From positions 22,165,492 to 22,229,491 of the forward strand of contig OZ022244.1 of the NCBI GenBank assembly GCA_963978895.1: a stretch of 64,000 nt of DNA, in the 5' to 3' direction. The number at the start of each line of letters is the position of its first letter. The first letter of the stretch is position 1. Positions 56,401 through 64,000 of this stretch are shown in pieces. Below the pieces are notes generated by a model. That model saw only the letters and a program-made list of their open reading frames with translations, was not told the origin of the DNA and ran no database searches. Made by a program: the position numbers and the translations under genes. This DNA comes from Erpobdella octoculata (Eukaryota; Annelida; Clitellata; Hirudinida; Erpobdellidae).

Positions 56401-59400
56401 CGCTTACACGGGAAGCTGAAAGAAATTGAAATGTACAAAATCGCTTACACGGGAAGCTGAAAAAAATTGAAATTTACAAAAGCGCCTACACTGGAAGCTG
56501 AAGGAAAATAAAATGTACAAAATCGCTTACACGGGATGCTGAAAGAAAATAAAATGTACAAAATCGCTTACACGGGAAGCTGAAAAAAATTAAAATGTAC
56601 AAAAAGCTTACACGGGAAGCTGAAGGAAAATGAAATGTACAAAACGATTACACGGAAAGCTGAAAGAAACTGAAATGTACAAAATCGCTTACACGGGAAG
56701 CTGAAAGAAAATAAAATGTACAAAATCGCTTACACGGGAAGCTGAAAAAATTGAAATTTACAAAAGCGCCTACACTGGAAGCTGAAGGAAAATAAAATGT
56801 ACAAAATCGCTTACACGGGAAGCTGAAAGAAAATAAAATGTACAAAATCGCTTACACGGGAAGCTGAAAGAAAATAAAATGTACAAAATCGCTTACACGG
56901 GAAGCTGAAAGAAAAAACTGTACAAAAGCGGTCTTAAAAAAAACTTTTTATTTTTGCTAGGATAGCATAATTTAACTTATCAATATCCTTTTTAATTTTA
57001 ACATTTATACATCTTTTAATAATTAACTCTTGATAAAAGTCTTGATTGTTACTTAAAATATCGCGAAGTTGTTCCAGTGTAGGCGCTTTTTTATTTACAA
57101 TATAGTATTTGAAAAGGGATTTTATACTGTTGCCATGTTCATACTCCCACCGTACCCTCTGGCTGGAGAGTTTGTCTGCAGGCTGGTCTGGAGGGATATC
57201 AGAAGAAGCAGCTAAAGTTTCATGGAAGGGTTCAGTTATTGTGCTAGTTGATGCAGATGTTTTTTTATTATATGCATATCTAGCTTCTTCCAAGAACAAA
57301 TTGGCAGCCCCCTTTTTAGACTGAACAGAATAATGTATTTCAGCAGTTTTGCTTGAGTGCTGCATGTGTTTCGCTGCCATGTATCGGCTGTTGGGATTGT
57401 TTGCAGCAATTTCAGAGGCCATGAATCTTCTTATGGTATTACAAGAAACATCATGAGGAAAACCGAGGGAGTTATAGCACTTTGTCAGGATTATTCTAAT
57501 GAGTGATGATGTAATTTGTTTGCCTGAGGATGTGATGAATATGTATGTTGTGTCTATGTTAATATTTTTTAAATGCTTGTTTCTTATTTTTAAATAATAA
57601 TTGAATAAGTTAAAAAGTTGGGGTTCGAAAATTATGGTTGCGCCTCCGTAAACTCCCGCAGTTTTGTGTTTATCAATTAAAAATGTTGCACAATCTGAAT
57701 CATCATTTATATCAACAAGATGTTCTAGGGTGAAGTTTGTGAGAACGCACGGGCGTGGAGCGTTACAAGCGGTTAATGAGATAATAAAGTGATTTCGTAA
57801 ACTAAGCATAATATTATTTAAAGTATCTTTATCATAACTGTTAATTAAACTATTGGGAAATGTTTTATAGAGTTGTAAGATATCATGACTTTTCGTGTAT
57901 GCAGAATAAAATTTAGTGGTGAGTCTGTCTCTATATCTACGACCCTCTAACTCTGCACGATGACGGGAACCCTCCTTGTGGACCGTCTTTATCCAGTTAG
58001 GTATTACATGAATCCAATTAGAAAAATTTAATTCATTACTTATTTCGGGGTGTTTATACAATATATACTTTACAAATTGTCGAAAGGAATACAGATAGGT
58101 TGCTATCGATGAAGGTTTAACTTGTCGGACTCCTCGACCATTTACTATAACTAATTTACATTTAAGAAACAAAGGATTAAAATACTTCTCTTCTACATTT
58201 TCAATATTTAATTTATCTAAAGACGATCCACAAGCGTCAACTATTGTTTTACAGTGTTTAACTATTCTATGGGAACCAAGTTTGTTGCCCCCCCCCCGCC
58301 GATGCCAAATAGTTAGAAAAATTAAAAAACATTTTTTTATCTATAATTAATTTTTTGCTAGGGCCAGTTATTTTTAAAACATTGTCATGATTAGGGTGCA
58401 GAGTTAGAGGGTTGCATGCATTTATTTCAGTTACATCCGGATTATTGTAAATAGTTTCGGGATGAAAAAGTTTAACGTGCATGTCCATTCTTATAACATT
58501 TACATTACAAAATTTACACGTTTTCCTATCCTTTTTAATACCAGTCTTCCGTCTTTTATAGTCGGCTGCGGAAGTTACCAGAGCAATAGGATTTTCTATA
58601 TTGTGTTTCTTGCTGCGCAAGTGAGGAGGCAACTTGGAAACAAATTTGTGGCACAGCGGACACTCAAATTTTTTTCGTTGTTTTACCTGTAAAAATAATT
58701 ATGATTGATGAGAGTCTATATATTATGTTTGTCACAGGTAAATATTCAGTTTTGGCTTATTGTTGTAATATTGGTGGTTTTGCCATATATAATAAATTTT
58801 GATGCAGTTGACAACTTCTTTATAACAATTTTTATTAATTGCAGTCTAGCCATAAAACATACAAAAATAAATTAGCTCACCGATGGCAAAGATGTCAACT
58901 CTGAATTTGGAACGAGAGAGCTAAAAGTTTTAAGTAAATGCTTTATTTAAGATTTTTAAGCTCAACACTTTTAAATAGTGAACGGTAATTACTTGTCAAC
59001 TGAAGTGAAGTAAACCGAAGCAGCTTCTTGGCCAATACGAGCAGGCAAAACCTGGCGCATTGGAACGAAAGAGCTGAAAGTGTTAAGTAAATGCTTTAAT
59101 TAGGATTTCAAATTATATAACGATTAAGCTCAACACTTTTAAAAGGTGAACTGTAATTACTTGTCGACAGAAGCCAAATGAATGGAAGGAGCTTGTTGGC
59201 CAATACGAGCAGGCAAAACCTGGCGCATTGGAACGAAAGAGCTGAAAGTGTTAAGTAAATGCTTTAATTAGGATTTTAAATTATATAACGATTAAGCTCA
59301 ACACTTTTAAAAGGTGAACTGTAATTACTTGTCGACAGAAGCCAAATGAATGGAAGGAGCTTGTTGGCCAATACGAGGAGGCAAAACCTGGCGCATTGGA

Positions 59401-62400
59401 ACGAAAGAGCTGAAAGTGTTAAGTAAATGCTTTAATTAGGATTTTAAATTATATAACGATTAAGCTCAACACTTTTAAAAGGTGAACTGTAATTACTTGT
59501 CGACAGAAGCCAAATGAATGGAAGGAGCTTGTTGGCCAATACGAGCAGGCAAAACCTGGCGCATTGGAACGAAAGAGCTGAAAGTGTTAAGTAAATGCTT
59601 TAATTAGGATTTTAAATTATATAACGATTAAGCTCAACACTTTTAAAAGGTGAACTGTAATTACTTGTCGACAGAAGCCAAATGAACGGAAGGAGCTTGT
59701 TGGCCAAGACGAGCAGGCAAAACTTGCGGAATTTGCACGAAAGAGCTGAAAGTGTTAAGTAAATGCTTTAATTAGGATTTTATTTTAAATAACGATTGAG
59801 CTCAACACTTTTAAAAGGTGAACTGTAATTACTTGTCGACAGAAGCCAAATGAACGGAAGGAGCTTGTTGGCCAAGACGAGCAGGCAAAACTTGCGGAAT
59901 TTGCACGAAAGAGCTGAAAGTGTTAAGTAAATGCTTTAATTAGGATTTTATTTTAAATAACGATTGAGCTCAACACTTTTAAAAGGTGAACTGTAATTAC
60001 TTGTCGACAGAAGCCAAATGAACGGAAGGAGCTTGTTGGCCAAGACGAGCAGGCAAAACTTGCGGAATTTGCACGAAAGAGCTGAAAGTGTTAAGTAAAT
60101 GCTTTAATTAGGATTTTAAATTATATAACGATTAAGCTCAACACTTTTAAAAGGTGAACAGTAATTACTTGTCAACTGAAGTGAAGTAAACCGAAGCAGC
60201 TTCCTGGCCAAAACGAGGAGGCAAAACTTGCGGAATTTGCACGAAAGAGCTGAAAGTGTTAAGTAAATGCTTTAATTAGGATTTTATTTTAAATAACGAT
60301 TGAGCTCAACACTTTTAAAAGGTGAACATTAATTACTTGTTCACTAAAGCGAAGAAAGGCAAATCATGTTCCTGTCCAAAACGTGCGGTCAAAACCTGGC
60401 GCATTGGAGCGAAAGAGCTAAAGTGTTAAGTAAATGCTTTAATTAGGATTTTAAATTAAATAATTAGTAAGTTCAAGACTTTTAAAAGGCGAACGGTAAT
60501 TACTTGTCAACAGAAACCAAAGGAGCTTGCTGGCCAAAACGAGCAGGCAAAACCTTGCGCATTGGAACGAAAGAGCTGAAAGTTTTAAGCAAATGCTTTA
60601 ATTAGGATTTTAAATAAAATAACAATTAAGGTCAACACTTTTAAGAGGTGAACTGTAATTACTTGTCAACAGAAGCCAATTGAGCCGAAACATGCTGGCC
60701 AAGACGTTGAGGCAAAACTTGGCGATTAGGCATGAGCGAACTGAAAGTGTTAAGTTATATCTATCAATTTTTTTAAATTTTTTTTCAAACAGTCAAGCCG
60801 CTGTTATCTATCATTTGTAGGTCCATTAAATTCAACCAGAGTTAGCCGTTTTTCCAGGCGCCCACATCACTTTAGGTGTTGATAAACTCATTAGGACTCA
60901 AACTGCCAACCTTCAGGTTTACAGACGAACGCCTTACCATCATACCACCAGCCTTGGCGAAAAAAATTGAAAATAGTAATTACTCTGTGACATCAGCGTC
61001 TTCTGAAGGTGACTTCAATATGTTGGGCTTGTCTACCAGACCACTGGAGAGTATTGCGCTCTCTGAAGCAAGGTGGACTACCTAAAAAAGTTTCACTTTA
61101 AAATAAGTTTCAAAACACATACAACGCCGGAACAATATGTCATTTTGTTATGAGTTCAAAATTTTTGTTTGAATTAAGGGAAAGTTGCCTGAGATAAGAC
61201 GATTTTTAGACAACTCAACTATATAATAGAAACGTAACAAAAAAAGCGCTGTACAAAAAGTCTACCTCTTATAATTAGTTGCATGACTTTGAATTAATAT
61301 GTAAATAAAGTATATAATATAAATAAATATATGAAGACATAAACGCAGCCATAGATTCTGTTACCAAGGAAACCATGGTAGTATATTTCTTAGAGAAAAA
61401 TGTTAGAAGTTAAAGGTGTAATTACCAGCGGTAGAGACAAATTTTTTGCTAAAAATTTATGTTTAAATCATAAATAAATTGAAATTAATTGAATTTTAGA
61501 TTTCATTTATAAATTTTTAACGGGCGCCATCGGCGTCCAAGAACAGCCCAACATTAAGTTTAAAATACTTACCTCTATCACTTCACTTTCCAAAATTTCA
61601 CTCAAGAACGTACGAGACATTATTTCTAACAAACTGAAAATCTAACAGAAAATTTGTCAAGCTAAAATGACTAAAGGCGGGCTTTGAGAATGCGGGAATG
61701 TGGTAAGTTAAGTTAAATATGCGAGATGTGCATGACCTCACCACACAAAACTAATTATTATAAATTTAATAATTTGGGCGTCTTGATGTTTCATTCTTCT
61801 AAGTGTTTTATAGGTAAACGTTCATTTTAACCCAAGAAACAGGAAAGTGGTGAAAAAGGCCAGTATTAATTATTTCAATCCCGGCGAAAGATATAAGATG
61901 ACATGTATGCTACATTTTTCATCTGCAAGTTAAGCAAGGCCAAGGTGAGGGCTGCACCAAAGTTCTTAGGGATACAAATATGCTCACAGTAAATCTTACG
62001 TTTGAAGATTTCAGTATTTCCCCTTGGAAACAAAATTGAAGCAATTTATTGTAAAAAAAACCTAGTTCAGAATGTCTGAAAATGAATTTTTAAACCTTTA
62101 TCGGAAAGATTATGGCTACGTATATAGATAATTAAATCCAAAAACATAGGAGAAACTACACGGAAATTATTTTCTTTATAAATATCTTTTTTCAATAGAT
62201 TTATTTTTTTTGTTTTATTTAAAAACTAATTTGGACAAGCGAACTCGTTTAATTAAGCGCGCATCAAAACCAGGAAATGCCAATAGTTCGTCTCAAAGCA
62301 AAAACGGCGTCTCAAAGCAAAAACGGCGTCTCAAGGCAGAAAAACGGCGTCTCACGGCAACTATTCGGCGTCTCAAGGCACGTTGCTTTTAAACGAGGCA

Positions 62401-62438
62401 ACTAACAGCTAAAAACGGCGTCTCAAGGCAGGGTAGAA

Positions 62439-62483
<45 letters not shown>

Positions 62484-62884
62484 TATTATTATTATTAAAT
62501 TGAAAGCTTTGTGGTTCGGGCCGTTAGAATAGAACCACCGTGTATCCTCCTATGCGTGTCGTAAAAGGCGACTAAAGGGAGGTATGCAGGAAGGGCATCC
62601 GGGTAAAACTTTGCTCCAAATTCCATATGGGCAACAAAACAAAGAATTTCATGCCGGCTCGGACGTCGCCCGGTCAAACAAGGTCCGCGCTTTCTTTTCT
62701 GGGCCTAGACAGAAGTGAAAAGTTAGCTATGGGCTTGAAGAAGAATTTATGAGCTCGGACTGAAGTGACAGTCTGCCCTGGATCGTGACTTGTGGAGGGG
62801 CCTGATATGGAAAAAACGTCCAACCCTAGCATAGCGTGGAATAGGGATGTTTCAAGAATAAATGATGATGATGATTATTATTAA

Positions 62885-62935
<51 letters not shown>

Positions 62936-62976
62936 CATCATCATCATCATCATCATCATCCTCATCATCATCATCA

Positions 62977-63044
<68 letters not shown>

Positions 63045-63958
63045 GTATTGTATATTATATTATAGGTAATTTGTTAAAAATGATTGAAAATGCTGACCTA
63101 CGCACTTACATACATAGAGATGCTCATGCAGACATAAAGAATTGTTAGGATAGATGTTGTAAGTTTAATAATGATTCTTTTTTTTTGAAATTATTCAAGA
63201 ATGAGGATGGGCTTTGTGACTGGACCGAAAGCTCTTGTCAATCAAATCGTTCTCCACCTCATGGTTTCCTCAATGCACGTCCCTACTTTTTCTCAGGTAT
63301 TTATTTCAATGAAAAATATTTAATCTTTTGTTATTTTTATAAATTGAACCGTTGTTGTTTTATATTTACTTCTTTCTTATAAGGTGTTCATTTATTTATT
63401 GAAAAAAATATTTTGAAGCAATAATTTAATTTTAATCTGATCAGGTGTTAGTCAATGAATTGATGAAGGTAACTGGAGAATTTGAAAGTCATATCATCAG
63501 GTTTGAATTATATTTTAAATATGATTAGTCTCTCGTTGCTGTTGAGAGCAATAATTAATTTTTTTGCTCGTTCTTGGTACTTGTTTATTATGTTCTATCT
63601 CGTTTCATGTATTGCAGAATCTCTGACTTTTATAAAGCACAAAGAGAAATGGCAGAAAGATTAGCAAATAAATGGCTATCAGGTAACAAGTGCACAATTA
63701 TATAATTTTTTACTGTTTTCTTGGAGTTTTTATTGATCAACATCTCACTTTTAAGCCACATATTCAACACTTAATTAACAATATTCTGTTTTACTGCTAA
63801 TGTATTGTAGTTAATTTGTTTGTTGTATATTCGTGTCAGGATTGGCGGAATGGAATTCTCCTGAAGCAGGCATTTCTTTGTGGTTAAAAGTGAAAAACTG
63901 CTCGGATTCGAAGAATTTTGTTAATGAATTGCAACAGGAAAATGTTGTTGTTAATTAA
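51669..63958 (+). CDS. KAT2/AADAT-like aminotransferase, PLP lysine lost, at least 12 exons
   Basis: Exons: 51669-51735, 51843-51942, 52052-52120, 52206-52338, 52417-52491, 52854-53036, 53120-53185, 53281-53363, 63200-63296, 63445-63500, 63618-63682, 63840-63958. All phases agree (1113 nt, 370 aa plus stop). Homology to kynurenine/2-aminoadipate aminotransferase (fold-type I, PLP) runs throughout: MNYSKFLNSI...KPSPIR, LAGGNPNP, ALQYDASPG, PGDKVLVEEP, TPKFLYTCPNG, LEHDPFYFLQY, LSLDVDGRV, MRMGFVTGPKAL, DFYKAQ, LAEWNSPEAG. The cofactor site is degraded: the PLP lysine of SFSK is Met254 (SFSM, ATG at 53347), the Asn of the NPxG motif is Ile193, and the PLP-stacking Tyr is Asn142. The Asp and Tyr of DPxY and the Arg after MSPG are kept. 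The reading stops about 55 residues before the family's C-terminus, which carries a substrate-binding Arg; a further exon may lie beyond the window. It is probably a pseudoenzyme or an early pseudogene. Confidence 0.88.
53377..53421 (+). repeat. (ATT)n microsatellite at the start of KAT2-like intron 8
   Basis: About 14 ATT units, 14 bp after the splice donor of exon 8. Confidence 0.9.
53590..54960 (+). repeat. Diverged tandem repeat, period about 170 bp
   Basis: A motif like TTGTAGCTCAACGATTAATG recurs in diverged form near 53921, 54097, 54421, 54601 and 54763. Each is followed by sequence like AAAGATATTT and preceded by CCAAATTTCAT-like stretches. There is no coding potential. It is probably an old satellite or several degraded interspersed repeats. 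Confidence 0.4.
56315..56935 (-). repeat. 41-bp tandem array (15 units) of splice-acceptor-like sequence
   Basis: ACGGGAAGCTGAAAG-type cores occur at about 56326, 56367, 56408, 56449, 56489, 56531, 56572, 56612, 56652, 56693, 56734, 56774, 56815, 56856 and 56897. Read on the minus strand each unit is TTTTATTTTCTTTCAG then CTTCCCGTGTAAGC: a pyrimidine tract with CAG, eight bases, and a donor-like GTAAGC. The array starts within about 15 bp of the stop codon of the recombinase gene and so lies in its 3' UTR or downstream flank. Confidence 0.9.
56934..61620 (-). CDS. Crypton-like tyrosine recombinase with tandem exon-array N-terminus
   Basis: My model (minus strand): exon 1 61620-61573 (MSRTFLSEILESEVIE); exon 2 61081-60984; exons 3-13 the tandem array (60740-58993); exon 14 58920-58881; exon 15 58686-56934. 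Phases agree across exons 1-15. The array encodes repeated ~27-residue modules (core QVLPARxGQQAPS, ending SVD). Exon 15 starts with two C2H2-like fingers, CX2CX9HX5H (CPLCHKFVSKLPPHL...) and CX2CX9HX4H (CKFCNVNVIRMDMHV...). A core-binding region and a tyrosine recombinase domain follow. In the ORF 58172-56934 the catalytic candidates are R140 (NAPRPC), K170 (DKHK), R248 (CNTIRR; the usual His of HxxR is Asn245), H272 (MQHSS) and nucleophile Y281 (EIHYSV). The family cuts and rejoins DNA through this Tyr. One lesion: at a poly-G run (plus-strand C run near 58287-58297) the frame changes, and exon 15 is one base over a multiple of three. It lies antisense in KAT2-like intron 8. Confidence 0.78.
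58993..60740 (-). repeat. Tandem exon array: 11 exons, 168-bp period for the inner copies
   Basis: Candidate exons (minus strand): 60740-60663, 60575-60504, 60417-60337, 60249-60169, 60081-60001, 59913-59833, 59745-59665, 59577-59497, 59409-59329, 59241-59161, 59073-58993. Lengths are 78, 72 and then nine times 81 nt, so all differences are multiples of three. Each has a TTTCAG or TTTAG acceptor and a GTAATTA donor, and each is open in the same phase. Inner copies are nearly identical (the last eight are exactly 168 bp apart); the outer three are diverged but still open. Two sequence classes occur, SFVPMRQVLPARIGQQ and SFVQIPQVLPARLGQQ. The ending QEAASVYFTSVD is shared by the fourth and eleventh exons, a sign of block duplication or conversion. 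Confidence 0.85.
60843..60965 (-). mobile_element. tRNA-derived SINE head, reversed
   Basis: On the minus strand GCTGGTGGTATGATGGTAAG carries an A box and GGCAGTTTGAGTCC is a B box. It resembles the head of the SINE at 50078. It sits in intron 2 of the recombinase gene. Confidence 0.6.
62290..62440 (+). repeat. Minisatellite, unit about 20-22 bp (AAAACGGCGTCTCAAGGCAG)
   Basis: About six units of ACGGCGTCTCAAGGCA with variants. Confidence 0.8.
62440..62495 (+). repeat. (ATT)n microsatellite, left of LINE tail
   Basis: About 18 ATT units with one break. Confidence 0.9.
62500..62870 (+). mobile_element. Probable LINE 3' end (RTE-like or related) with trinucleotide tail
   Basis: GGAAGGGCATCCGGGTAAAA, then AACTTTGCTCCAAATTCCAT, then ACTTGTGGAGGGGCCTGATA and AATAAATGATGATGATG resemble the 3' untranslated ends of RTE-type LINEs in invertebrates, which end in ATG/ATT trinucleotides. 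No coding part remains. A SINE that borrowed the same tail is an alternative. Confidence 0.5.
62862..63048 (+). repeat. (ATG)/(ATT)/(ATC) trinucleotide tail
   Basis: ATT units with an internal TCA block at 62935-62980. It ends about 150 bp before exon 9 of the KAT2-like gene. Confidence 0.9.
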
Positions 63959-64000
63959 TTGACATATTTAATTATAATTATTGCATAGATATTATAGCAA

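Noticed and set aside
56315..56935. CRISPR-like regular array
   Set aside because: Units are contiguous 41-bp tandem repeats without unique spacers, in a eukaryotic genome.
57109..57324. Plus-strand 71-codon ORF
   Set aside because: It is a shadow of the recombinase coding sequence on the other strand.
60876..61085. Plus-strand 69-codon ORF
   Set aside because: It overlaps a reversed SINE head and exon 2 of the minus-strand recombinase gene.

Overview
The window looks like AT-rich animal DNA, most likely from an invertebrate. Its host genes have many introns with GT/AG boundaries and metazoan products: an RNA polymerase subunit RPB5, a secreted three-Ig protein and a kynurenine/2-aminoadipate aminotransferase homologue. 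The repeat load is very high: hAT, MULE, copia, CR1/L2-like LINEs, tRNA-derived SINEs, foldback elements and very long microsatellites. I cannot name the species. In all four host-type gene models an AG acceptor-like site lies 2-19 nt upstream of the start codon, which would fit spliced-leader trans-splicing (known in tunicates, flatworms, cnidarians and others) or ordinary 5' UTR introns.

Layout. 1-14.6 kb: transposon graveyard. It holds foldback repeats with an 18-bp minisatellite, a decayed SWIM-type MULE transposase, and a hAT transposon (3721-10107, 8-bp target duplication) that carries a very young intact copia element (5594-10083, identical 156-bp LTRs, one 1297-codon gag-pol ORF). 14.6-20.4 kb: an RPB5 (POLR2E) gene of eight exons with a hAT, a SINE and a foldback MITE in intron 1. 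20.4-27 kb: repeats, including a large inverted arrangement around a 5'-truncated LINE. 27.07-47.55 kb: an eight-exon gene for a secreted 502-residue protein with three Ig domains and a His-rich tail; an intron holds about 726 bp of pure (GTGA)n. 48.7-50.3 kb: hAT deletion derivatives and a SINE. 51.67-63.96 kb: a KAT2/AADAT-like gene of at least twelve exons whose frame is intact but whose PLP-binding lysine is Met.

The most unusual locus is antisense inside the 9.8-kb intron 8 of the KAT2-like gene: a tyrosine recombinase (Crypton-like) gene on the minus strand (56934-61620). I model it as a start exon, a second exon, eleven tandemly duplicated exons (72-81 nt, mostly on a strict 168-bp period, all open and all in the same phase), a short exon, and a terminal exon with two C2H2-like fingers plus the recombinase domain. 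Its only visible lesion is a one-base frame problem at a poly-G run. Directly after its stop codon comes a second array, fifteen 41-bp units that each carry a splice-acceptor-like tract.

Stretches not listed (parts of 764-1250, 2961-3712, 10116-10700, 13200-13870, 20600-21350, 25100-27060, 29700-32900, 40300-41400, 50300-51660, 55000-56280 and 61640-62290) show no gene that I can support. They hold AT-rich unique sequence and short repeat fragments.
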